Below, piece after piece: positions 43,570 to 53,961 of a stretch of DNA of 64,000 bases. Each line of letters starts with the position of its first letter. The first letter of the stretch is position 1. The translations under genes were made by a program, and so were the position numbers. Source of the DNA: Lumnitzera littorea (taxonomy: Eukaryota; Streptophyta; Magnoliopsida; Myrtales; Combretaceae); contig JAMXBB010000008.1 in the NCBI GenBank assembly GCA_024138015.1, forward strand, positions 7,477,390-7,541,389. The letters run 5' to 3'. The notes beneath the pieces are model-generated. The model saw only the letters and a program-made list of their open reading frames with translations, was not told the DNA's origin and searched no databases.

Positions 43570-45357
43570 ATCGTGTTAATATATATTGCAATTTTTCAAT
43601 GTCTGCAAGCAACTACATATCCACCTATAAGTTTCTTCTAACATATATAAGTGAACTTTAAAAAGATAAAAGAAAAACAAACCAAGTCAATCAACTTATC
43701 ACCTACCATATTAGTTTAACTATTTGTTAGAAATGAGTGAGTATGATATAAAACTCTACTTGTACGCTACTGGTTTATAAGGTACATGTTCTCAAACTTA
43801 GAACTAGAACTTACCACTATAGTATCTTGAAACCACTACGGAATCTATACCTATATAATATGTAAGATATAAGATACCTTATGGAATTTATAAATTTTGC
43901 TTTCCTTCCTAAAAATTTTATGTTTAACTGAGATAAAAAAGGTAATCTAAGTTTGATATTTTAAGTTCTTCATGTATGAAACCTATGGATATAGTAACAA
44001 AATTTGTGAAATAAAAGTTAATTTTTTCTAACTTTATTATATTAAGTTTATGTGATTTTACTACTTAATAAATAGGAAATAATAAGGATAAAATAATGGA
44101 AAATGTAAAGTTGGATAGGAAAATAGAGACGAATAGAAAACATAAAGTGAGATAGGTAACATTAGGTTTAGCTGTTTAGGGTAATTAACTTTTGCGAATT
44201 GGCTCCTTTTTTTTTTTTCCTTCTTCTTACTAATTTTGAAAAATATAGCATTATCATTTATTTATTTATTTTAATATGAATTAATAATTTTTTACATGAC
44301 ATAGGAGTCATAGAACTTGTACCCTTTATACCTCACTGTATAAGTTCTAAGATAGATATAGGCTAGCGGGAGCAAGTTGTAGAAAATTTGTATCAAAAAC
44401 CTATTTTGTAAATCTTGATATCCACACGAAACTTACTTAATTAAGTAAGACACAAGTGTATACCCTATATAATGTGGCCCATTGGCCTCTACTGTTAGCT
44501 AATGAATCAAATCTTTATCATAGCTCTAGATCTAGTTGATATTTGGTTTATATATATATATATACTACAAATTTTATCATTTTATATTTTTATTTAAAAT
44601 TAATACGTTTACCATTGTTGCGATTTATATTTTGAAGTAAAATTGACTCTTAATTCAAATACCATAATTTTACATATGAATTATAATGTTATTTTAATCA
44701 AGAAAAAGAATGAAAAGAAAAAGGATATAGGTTTCATAAGGCATCATACAACTTAAGTGATAGGTACAGTACTATGTAAATGGTAAATTAACCTATCATT
44801 GAAATTAAAGTATACGGGTGTGTTTCTGCTATCTTTGGGTTTCATCAAAAAGTTTGGTAAAAATTTTTGTTTTAACTAAATCTGGGGTAAATGTCCAAAT
44901 CGAAAGAAAATGACATGAACCATCGACTATTAAAACTTTCAATATGCACTTGTACAAATTTCCTTCTCATTAAGTTGGTTTGGAAAATGAAAATAAATTC
45001 TCATGATGAGCATAGCGATATTATAAGACTAGCTTCAATGCTATCTTCTTACAGACAGTACAGAGTTCTCTTAGCATCTCCTTCCGTTCTTAACCAAGAC
45101 TGGTAACCTTATCAATGATTGGAAGAAACCAGGCATGCTATGGAACAGAGAAAAGCAAAAAATCTTCCGAAAGCTACGTTGTCGTGTGAATAACGCACCA
45201 AAAACAAAGTTATTTTTGGTTGAATTTTAATTTGCCAAACCCATGCAGTAATTTCATATCATATAATTCCATAGGGTAAATGGTATATAAATATAAACCA
45301 TAAACTGTAATATATCATTCAAGACTACATCTTCTATAGAAACACTCTTTAACTGGC
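43570..45357. other. Intergenic; diverged copy of the 33.0-33.75 kb spacer
   Basis: About 43,600-43,760 resembles 32,995-33,140 (AAGCAACT, then CCACCTATAA, then AACCAAGTCAA). About 44,525-44,715 resembles 33,515-33,690, in the same order and orientation. This is therefore a diverged duplicated spacer from the expansion of the LEA-2 cluster. No gene seen. Confidence 0.55.
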
Positions 45358-45966
45358 TCACTTGCACGACAAGGACTTCAATGTCTTGGCTGATACATCG
45401 ATTTCCAAATTACAATTCATGTTAGTGGACTTCTTCTTCTTAAATATAAACATCAATTCCACCTTTCCGTTCATGGTTCCTTGGCTACTTAATGTTAAAA
45501 TTCCAGAATTCAACTCACTACCAAGATTCGAAGTACTATTCAATGCAGCAGAGGACAAAGTCACATTAGCATCAATCTTCTTGGTAGATTTGAAATTAGC
45601 CTTACTCTTTGGAATGTCCACTTTCCCAACTTGAACACCTCCACAGGTGAAATTCACGGTGGTGGCATCATATTTGTAAGGACCAAAGTTTGTGTTCTTC
45701 ACTCTAATTGGGGCAACAAAACTCATGTCAAAAGAAGGTGTTTGAGCGTTTGTTGTTAGGGTTTGAATCTCGAAAGAGCTCATTCTGAATTTGGGTCTGT
45801 GCACACGCATCACAAGAAGTACAAAGACCAAAATCACAATGGTTTGAAACACAGCGAAAGCAGCAATGTAAGCTGCCCACTTCATCCTCTTCTTTCGTTT
45901 CTCTTCCTTTATTTGCAAGGACTCTTCATCGCCTCTTGGGTACACCTGCTGGATCTTTTCAGCCAT
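45358..45966 (-). CDS. LEA-2 / NDR1-HIN1-like membrane protein, copy 6
   Basis: Intact intronless ORF of 202 residues: MAEKIQQVYPRGDEESLQ, a basic patch EEKRKKRMKW, one transmembrane helix (about 31-54), HRPKF, and a LEA-2 domain (about 68-190) with APIRVKN, NFGPYKYDATTVNFT, STKKIDA, NSGILTLSSQGTM and FKKKKSTNMNCN. It ends in SLSCK. The start is supported by the matching ATG in the 31.6 kb copy and by a shared leader. TATA box at about 46,103-46,112 on the minus strand. It is the intact member of the minus-strand sub-pair and serves as the reference that reveals the frameshift and deletion in copy 4. A membrane-anchored stress-related LEA-2 protein is expected; the precise role is unknown. 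Confidence 0.93.
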   Translation of the reverse strand: MAEKIQQVYPRGDEESLQIKEEKRKKRMKWAAYIAAFAVFQTIVILVFVLLVMRVHRPKFRMSSFEIQTLTTNAQTPSFDMSFVAPIRVKNTNFGPYKYDATTVNFTCGGVQVGKVDIPKSKANFKSTKKIDANVTLSSAALNSTSNLGSELNSGILTLSSQGTMNGKVELMFIFKKKKSTNMNCNLEIDVSAKTLKSLSCK

Positions 45967-46102
45967 TTATGGTATCTGGAAGTATATAGCTCACGTTGGT
46001 TTTAATATGAAAATAAAAACGTGAGGATGCACTTTTTACTCTGTATTTCTTTTGGTTTTAGAAATGTTGGCGTGTTGTGGTTTTGAGACGTGGGTTTCAT
46101 CA

Positions 46103-46112
46103 GTATATATAG
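46103..46112 (-). promoter_or_regulatory. TATA box of LEA-2 copy 6
   Basis: CTATATATAC on the minus strand, about 140 bases upstream of the start codon. This is the same distance as in the 31.6 kb paralog. Confidence 0.5.
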
Positions 46113-46269
46113 TTTGGGAGTACAACAACATCGGAGAAGAAAAGTAATTTCTGAGAAATTGTGGTAGGAGCGCGTGAACTTTCTTTAATGGCAAACGTTG
46201 TTTGTGAGAGTATATTGTTGACTCTCCAGATGTTGAGACTTTCTCTTTGTGGAGGCACTTTCCTTTCAT

Positions 46270-47084
46270 CAGGTAGAGTTAACTATCAAGAGAAGCTTCG
46301 GTGGGTCCACATATAGAATGCATTACTTGCACACTTGCCAAACTTCATTTATATCAAAAAAGAATATCAACGAATTAACTGGTCCAAAGTCACCATTAAC
46401 GATAGTCGGGATTGGGTTATTTTATTTCACTCTACGAGGTGACAAAACCCCACGTGAAAAAAGTTTTATTGACAGTAATAAGTTGCGTTGATTGATTAAT
46501 TTTATGTAAATATTAATAAAATTTTAATACTTAAAAGTATAAAATAATAGTTTTTGAAAAATCATGACTTACTACTCTAAATTTCACCTACCGAGCCACC
46601 ATATTTAGTAAAATTAATTTGGTGGAGCAACTTAAAATTTTTATTGAAATAAAATATAATAGTGGCAATAGTGGCAATATTTATTGGCCAGTATGCAAAA
46701 ACTGTTTGCCACTAGGTTCTCAAGCTCTCTCCTCACCAAAGATTTTACATGTATCAGGCTAAAAAAGTTTGCCACTAGTTAAAAAAAAAAAACAATTCAC
46801 TACTATTTAAAATATCTCAGAATACCTGCGACCCTAAAAATTATACCTTCCTTCTTCATTTCACTTCGGTATTCTCTATCCACCCTTGACTAAAACTACT
46901 GATCATACCTCTCTATGTCACTTTACCTCTCTTGATTCAACACAACAATTTAGGGATTTTCTCCTTGTCACCATCTTTAAGGTAAGTTCTTCCATTTCTT
47001 CCTCTCCTACTCACTTTCATAGTATATATATGTATGCACATGAAATAGTTATAGTCAATGTAATTATTGGTGTGTCAAGTTAAT
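46270..47084. other. Intergenic, no gene seen
   Basis: AT-rich, short chance ORFs only. It ends abruptly at the broken edge of the Copia element. Confidence 0.45.
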
Positions 47085-48865
47085 GCGTTGATAAACCCAT
47101 TAAGGTTGTGTAATTGAAGATTATTGATCAAGAAATATGCCCATGTTTTCCTTGAGAAATCATCTATGAAGAGAAGGAAATAGTTGCTCTTACCTATTGA
47201 GCTTAGCTTGATTAGACCACACACATTCGTGTGTATGAGTTCTAGTAGCTTCTGAGCTCTTAAGTTTGACTCCTTTGGAAAGCTTTTCTTGAATTGCTTC
47301 CCAAGCAGACATCCTTTACAGACTTAGTTGGGGTGATGAATGCAAGGTAATCTTCTCACCATTTCCTTCTTGGACAACAACTTTAGACCTCTAAAGTTGA
47401 GATGCTTGAATCAAAGATGCCAAAGCCAAGATGCATCTTTGTAGCACACTTCGAGACATTTGGCAACATCGTTTTGAATGTTGAGCACGAACATTCTATT
47501 TCTTGACATCGGCACCTTAGCGATTAACTTACTAACATTGTCTCTTATAGAAAGGTTATTATCTCTTAAGTGAATATCATAACCTTTCTCTAAGAGTTGC
47601 CCTAGGCTCAAGATATTGCTCTTCATATTCGGCACATCATAGACATTTGAAATGAATGTGTGCTCTCCATTCTTTAATCGAATGAGAATATTACCTTTTC
47701 CTTTTACTGCATATCTACTTCCTCGTCTTTGTTAGCTTTTATCATTGCGATTTCTTTCATCTTTAGTTGTACCAACTCATGTCTTGAGTAGTTGCTTCTT
47801 GATCCCTTCCTTCTTCTTTTTCTTTTCTTCAAAAGCTTGCAATGAACCCAAAAGTTGCTCCATTGTCATGCTTCTAAGTCTTTTGTTTCTTCGATGATGG
47901 CAACAATATGATCAAACTTAGGATCTAACGATCTAAATATTTTCTCCATAATTTTTACATTATCTAACTTTTCACCATTCCTCTTTAGTTGATTGGTCAC
48001 CATTAAGACTCTTGAGAAGTAGTCAGAGATGACTTCTCCTTCTTTAATATGTAAGGTTTCAAACTTGGCTCTTAAAGTTTGAAGACATACCTTCTTAATT
48101 GGATTTGCTCCCTTGTAAGAGATTTGAAGCTTCTCTCATGCTTTCTTAGCTAACTTTACTTCTGAAATCTTCTCAAAAGTGTCGTCATCTAATCCTTGAT
48201 AGATTAGATAGAGAGCCTTCTTATCTCTCTTTCTTGAGTCTCTTAAACTATCCCTTTGAGTTTGAGTTTGAGATAGACTATCCTTATTCTTCGACTCAGT
48301 GTGGCCTTTCTCTATTATCTCCTACACATCTTGGGTGCCAAGGAGAGCCTTCATCTTGATGCTCCAATTATCGTAGTTGCTTTTGTTTAGTGTTGGGACT
48401 TGAAAGGGAATCATACCGCTACTTGCCATCTCTCTAGGAAGGATCTTTAGAGAAAGAGGCTACTTGCCATCTCTCTAGTAGTGAATGAGATATTTGAAAA
48501 TGGGAGAGATAATTTAGAGAAAGAGGCTACTTGTATTATTTCTCACTTTTCGTTTTGTTGTTTTTTTTTGCTTTTTCCAAACTAAAAAACATGAGCTCTA
48601 TTTATACTAGTGGCACCTCCTCAACCAATGGCTAAGATTATGCCATCACAATTCTAATCTAATGGCTATAAGTGAGTCTCTAGAATTATCTTCATAATTA
48701 CAAAGTAACCATAAAATTCTAGACTTTTTTAAAGATTATTTTAGGATATATAGACTTCTAGAAAGGACTTTTCTGGAACATATTTTACTTTCTAGAATTC
48801 AGGCTTTTATTCAAACAACTAAGGCCTAAAACTAATAAGCCCAAAATCAAGTTTATATTTCAACA
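47085..48865 (-). mobile_element. Ty1/Copia retrotransposon, 3'-truncated
   Basis: Read on the minus strand. A 5' LTR occupies about 48,440-48,865, starting TGTTGAAATATAAACTTG, with TATA box TATAAATAG at 48,598-48,606. Gag starts at the ATG at 48,429 (MASSGMIPFQVPTLN, then NYDNWSIKMKALLGTQDV), the UBN2-type Copia gag. The gag-pre-integrase follows at about 47,411-47,635 (NMKSNILSLGQLLEKGYDI, then MSRNRMF and SWLWHL), and the integrase start (GKSNYFLLFIDDFSRKTW region) to 47,085. RT, RNase H and the 3' LTR are absent. Stops after TQDV and KKA replace the usual Trp, so this element decayed the same way as the Tat element. Confidence 0.85.
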
Positions 48866-49835
48866 CCTTTTATGAAATATTGATGGCCATTTTAGCACTA
48901 ACTCTTTTTCTTTTTCCTTTGTTTCTTTATTTGTTTCTAGATGGTATCCTATTTATTGTCATTATCAAAGACTAAGCAAGATATAAAAAAAAATAAAAAT
49001 AAAAATAACAAAATGAGCACTACAGTGGTCGATCTATGACTGAATTTTTGTGGCTTCAAAGATAGTGACAGCAAAGAAATTATATATGCACTGCTAAGGG
49101 CCGAAGACGTACCCTCCAATGACAACAGCGAAGAATCGAAGAAAGCGAATAAAGCATGGTAATCTGCTCAATTTCAACGAGGAAAGGGTAAGGACTATGA
49201 GGGGGCACCTATTCACCATGCCTACTTTGATTATAGCCACGAATTCGCAGATAGGAAATAATTTACTAGGTTACGGAATGACCGAGAGTGATGAAGGCCG
49301 TAAGCAGATGCAAAAGAATCTAAATTGATCAGTTTTTTTTATTGTCTATCCTTGCAACCATAACGACACTGTTAGTCGTTTTCTTCAGTGGAGCGATGCT
49401 TTTGAGAAGTCAGCAGTGGCAAGATATACTGAAGTTGTCTACTCTTGTGTACATCCTTTCTTCAGCGGGTACTGTTGTCGAAATGCTACTCCTTATGATA
49501 CCAGGATACGTGGATGGCTGGAACGGGGACATCCTCACGTACTTAGCTTGGGGTTGGCTAGGTTTGCAGTTAGTTGTCATACTTGCTCGAATAACATGAA
49601 ACAAGCTACGTGGATAGACAGTGGGATTAGTATTCTATGTTTGGATGTTTATTGCCAATGTTGCTCCCCAAATTTTATGTTTCATTAAGAATTATTTTTT
49701 AGTATGTGATTCTTCTACGTTTATATATGTATTTGAACATGGATTGTTTCTTATCAATACCCAAAAGATATTATTCTTTAAATCTGAAAGTGAAAAAGAA
49801 AAAAAAAAAAAAAAACAAGGTACAAATAGATAAAG
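48866..49835 (+). pseudogene. Unrecognised decayed gene fragment with membrane segments
   Basis: A CTACAG acceptor-like site near 49,026 precedes a frame reading LNFCGFKDSDSKEIIYALL, then RGKGKDYEGAPIHH and YFDYSHEFADRK, with stops. From about 49,342 a different frame encodes several hydrophobic helices (ATITTLLVVFFSGAMLL, TLVYILSSAGTVVEMLLL, YLAWGWLGLQLVVILARIT). After two stops, where Trp and Gln would fit, it continues with LVFYVWMFIANVAPQ. I do not recognise the family. The first part recurs inverted at 51,833-52,085. The Copia element is inserted at its left edge. It could be a captured or duplicated host gene piece or part of a transposon. Confidence 0.5.
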
Positions 49836-49917
49836 AGAAGTGCAAACAAATAGCAGATTGTATTAACAAATTTGCTTATATCAGAGATGACTCTTCCAGA
49901 TAATGAAAACCCCCGTG

Positions 49918-50365
49918 CCAATTCAAAATCAAATCAACAAGGATGTTCTCAAATAATAGTAGTTGACTAAATCAAGACACCTAGAGATTAAAATTAACAA
50001 GATTAAGGATTTGCCCTAAGAATATGTAATTCCTATACATGTGTATGTGTATATGTATAATTTCCTTTTGGTATACACTAAAATTTACAAAATATTACAT
50101 AATGTTAAATTAATTTAATTAACCAATTAAAACGATAAATCAATGAAATTATTATTTTGCCTCTTATAAATGAATTGTGTTGAGTGTAAATGATCTTAGT
50201 CATGTATGATAAAAGTCAAAAAATCGAAAGCCTTAGTTCAAAATCAAAGACCTTAAAGTAATGACTCGAAACTACAAATGAACTATAAAATACTAAATAA
50301 CGATTCTTACCCAGTTTTAGTCATTTTTATTCTTTTGAATATTACTTTCTGCCTAAGTTAATAAC
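49918..50365 (+). repeat. About 450-bp direct repeat, copy 1
   Basis: Matches 51,366-51,815 in the same orientation (AACAAGGATGTTCTCAA, then TTAAATTAATTTAATTAACC, then GATCTTAGTCATGTA, then CAGTTTTAGTCATTTTTATTC). About 85 percent by eye. Confidence 0.8.
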
Positions 50366-50924
50366 TTAGCTAACACTTATTTTCTTTAGTGCAATAATGT
50401 CAAAGATTATTCTATTTATTTACTCAATAGTTTACAATTTTTTCTTTAAAGATTGTAGTTGATTGTATACAAGATGTGTCATTAGAGAATAAGAACACGT
50501 AACCGTCTCTGGCAGCCTAAGTTCTAGGACATTATAATTAATAATAAACCTTGCGTTTCAAGCTTGAAGCTAATTTAAAACTAATAGGCATTCTATCAAA
50601 TGGGTAGTGGATACGAAGGTGAGATAATGCAAACTTAACAAGAATAGGGTAAGATTGATGAGTTGGTTATACCTGCAAATAGTATGTGTGAGAGAATAGA
50701 GTTGGTCATAAAATTAAATAAAGAAAGCATCTTGAAGATTATAAGTTCACATTTCCAATATATAAGTTTCTATAATTGAAAAAAAAAAAAATCCGTGTAG
50801 AAAAGACTAAGCGAAATCAATAGTTTTTGTGTTGTTTCCAACTAAATAATTCTATAAGTACACTAAATAGACAAACTTAATTAAAAGATAAACATACCAA
50901 TATGAAATCTAATCCAAAAGCATT

Positions 50925-51125
50925 GCACAGACTAAGATCTTATATACTTAACACAATTTGTATATAAGGGGCAAAATAACAATTTCATTGGTTTATTGTT
51001 TTAATTGGTTAATTAAATTAATTTAACATTATATAATATTTTAATGTATGTAAAAGGAAATTATACATATACATAAAAGTGTTTGCTATACATGGTTCTA
51101 TAATATCTAGAGTCAATTTACTAAT
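50925..51125 (-). repeat. Inverted copy of the same repeat
   Basis: Read on the minus strand this carries the same GGTTAATTAAATTAATTTAAC-type core and the AATTGACTCTAGATATT block found at about 51,340. It lies between the two direct copies. Confidence 0.7.
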
Positions 51126-51365
51126 TTGTCCATAAGGTCAAGAAATGATGAGGTGGAAACAATTTGACTAGATAAGGAAAGCCCATAATTGGCATACCTC
51201 TAGCTTGTAATACTGTCCACAAATTCTTTAAGTGCATCTTAGAGAGAGAGAGAGATCCCTTTCACATACAAATATTTATTAGATACACAATGTAATATTA
51301 ATCAACATAGAATTGAACCAACTAAAATATTAAATTAGTAAATTGACTCTAGATATTGTAATACC

Positions 51366-51815
51366 ATGCAAATTCAATATCAAATAAACAAGGATGTTCT
51401 CAAGTAATAGTAACTAACTAAATTAAGATAGCTAGAAAATAAAATTTATAAGATTATGGATTTTTCCCTATGAATACGTAATTCACTATACATGTGTATA
51501 CGTATATGTATAATTTCCTTTTTTTATGTTAAAATATACAAAATATTATATATTGTTAAATTAATTTAATTAACCAATTAAAATAATAAACCAATGAAAT
51601 TATTATTTTTCCCCTTATAAATGAATTTTGTCGAGTATACAAGATCTTAGTCATGTACAATAAAAATTTTAAAATTGAAAGCCCTAATTCAAAATTGAAA
51701 ACCTTAAAATAATGAGTTGAAACTACAAACAAACTACAAAATACTAAGTAATGATTCTTGCCAAGTTTTGGTCATTTTTATTCTTCTGAATATCACTTTC
51801 CACCTAGGTCAATAA
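51366..51815 (+). repeat. About 450-bp direct repeat, copy 2
   Basis: Partner of 49,918-50,365. It ends a few bases before the inverted gene fragment at 51,833. Confidence 0.8.
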
Positions 51816-51832
51816 TGAGAACTAAAATACGG

Positions 51833-52085
51833 GTACTTCACCAGCCCTCAATAGTGCATATACAATGTCTTTGTTGTCACCATCTTTCAAGCCACAAAAA
51901 TTCGGTGACAGTTCAATCACTGTGAAGCCAATTTTGTTAGTTTTTTTTTTTTTTTTTTACATCTCGCTTAGTCTCTGGTAACGACAATAAGTAGGATACC
52001 ATCTAGAAACAAATAAAGAAACAAAGGAAAAAGAAAAAGAGTTAGTACTAAAATCGCTATCAATATTTTATAAAAAGTTCTAATG
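51833..52085 (-). pseudogene. Inverted partial copy of the unrecognised gene fragment
   Basis: On the minus strand it matches 48,870-49,115: the same CTAACTCTTTTTCTTTTTCC tract, a TTTCTAG acceptor-like site, a TTCACAG acceptor-like site, and a frame reading IELSPNFCGLKDGDNKDIV, then YALLRAGEVP, without the stop seen in the other copy. A T-run expansion (about 51,940-51,958) lies between the two exon-like pieces. Family unknown. Confidence 0.5.
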
Positions 52086-52089
52086 CACG

Positions 52090-53950
52090 AAATAACAATT
52101 AAATAAGTGGGAAAAAAAAGCATTTTAATAAGTATTGTCATAATAAATCAAGAATCAAGCAAAAATTAGTCTTTTCCAATTCTCCAATGTTGCAACATGC
52201 AGAATTGACTAAGCAAGAACACAGAAGTTAACATTGAGATTAATGCAGACATTATCATTTTAGCAGTAAAATGTAAAAGATCTTTTTATTTAAAATAAAA
52301 AATACATAATATTAATAAAACCATGATCAATGGAGATCGTGTGTGGATAGCATAAGATGAAAACTCAAGTGAAAAGAAAATTTTGGATATTAAAATATAA
52401 AAATTGAAAGCCTCCAATCAACGTCACAACTTTACACAAACCAAGAACATCGTCTATAATATGTGATATACTTCTCCCTATCATGATACTGTTGTTGAAT
52501 TACATAACTGAAGAATAAAAGTGCATTGTAAATCCCACAAAGCTAAATTTCAACTCCTTAATACTGCCAACAACAAAATGTAAAAATAAAATCCAATGAT
52601 CTGAATTAAAATTATAAAGATAAGCGTCTCTCCATCTGATTTGTCCACTACACATGCAAGGAGTAAAAAAAATCAAAGCAGTTCTACAAATAACAAATAT
52701 CTAATTCCTTAATCAAATTTCAACATAGCAGAAAGAATAACTACAATCAAGTAGGAAATAAATAGTATATAATTGGTTGACGAAATAAATAAAGCAATAG
52801 ATTCCAAAGTATATTATTAACGTTAAACAAACATTTTTGGAAATTAACAAATATCACGTTTCAACTACTATAGAACCATAAAATTTCCATGCTTTAACAC
52901 AACAGAAACTTAGAATTTCCTCTTTACTTGCAATTAGTTTTTCGTTCATACATCACAATGATTGAAATACTTTTGGAGTTAACGTAATAGGCATTAAAGA
53001 TTTCTGCGACTCCTGGGCTAATTTCCGATAATAGCACCAAATACGTGTAAGCAATCTAATTTGCAATTCTAATTCACACACCAAGTCAAAGCATCGCAGT
53101 AGGAGACATAAGCCCCGGAAAGTTTTCAAATTTACGAAATAATTATAGTGTAAAATCAAGAAATATCATTGACCTCGTTGCTAATGCTCGATCCAAAAGA
53201 CGTCAGTTTTACCACTTTTTTTATGAAGAAAGGGTTTAGGGGTTTTCGATTTTTGTGTGTGCAATTTCTCTTCCATTGTCGACATAAAGAGATAGGGAGA
53301 GAGAAAGGAAATAGAGTGAATGGAAGAAAAAGATACGTGCTACAGCCCTTTTTTTTTTTTTTTTTTTTTTGGTAATGGAAGAGGAAATATTTGGAAGAGA
53401 GAAAAGTGGGTTGATTGAAAGTCGTAGGGAAAAAAAATATGAGAGAGAGAGAGAGAGGAGAAAGATATGATAGGAAAAAATTGATTAGTAGCAGTTATCA
53501 TGCTTTAGAAAGTGGGAAAAAATATTTATCCTATGATGTAGAGTCGAAAAGTTTATTCTTTTAATAATAATAGATAAAGAGAAAACCAACATTACTTTTA
53601 AAAACTATTAATATATTAACATATAGGTAAAATTGTTAAACTAACTCAATTTTTACTTCCTCACAACTCCTCTCCCTCTATTAATTCCCCTCTCTCCCTT
53701 AAACCTCTTTGCAAAACCAAAATGAATTATTTCCTACTTCTCTCTCTCTCTCTCTCTTTACTCTAAATCTAGGTTGCAACTCATATCAATAACTCCTCAC
53801 ATCATATTGCAATAATATTGATATATTTGTTATCATATCTTTTAGGGACATCACTTTTGTGGGGTTTCTTTTTTTTTTCTGTGACTTTGTTTGGTAATGG
53901 TATTATATTTGTATTTGCATTACAATGTCATATTATAAATTGCAACTTTA
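52090..53950. other. Intergenic; possible 5' leader on the minus strand
   Basis: Mostly AT-rich. On the minus strand about 53,160-53,450 reads as a pyrimidine-rich CTCTCT leader, a 25-base A run and an AAACCCCTAAACCC motif, as in plant 5' UTRs, followed by a 22-24-codon ORF. It could be the 5' end of the gene whose exon remnants lie at 51,833-52,085, but no continuous model can be built. Confidence 0.3.
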
Positions 53951-53956
53951 TTGAAA

Positions 53957-53961
53957 TGTAT
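53957..53961. repeat. Target-site duplication TGTAT, left
   Basis: Partner of 57,903-57,907, directly outside the solo LTR. Confidence 0.8.

Noticed and set aside
53160..53450. Possible protein-coding first exon on the minus strand
   Set aside because: It has leader-like features, but the ORFs are only 22-24 codons or shorter and no splice chain to the fragment at 52 kb could be traced.
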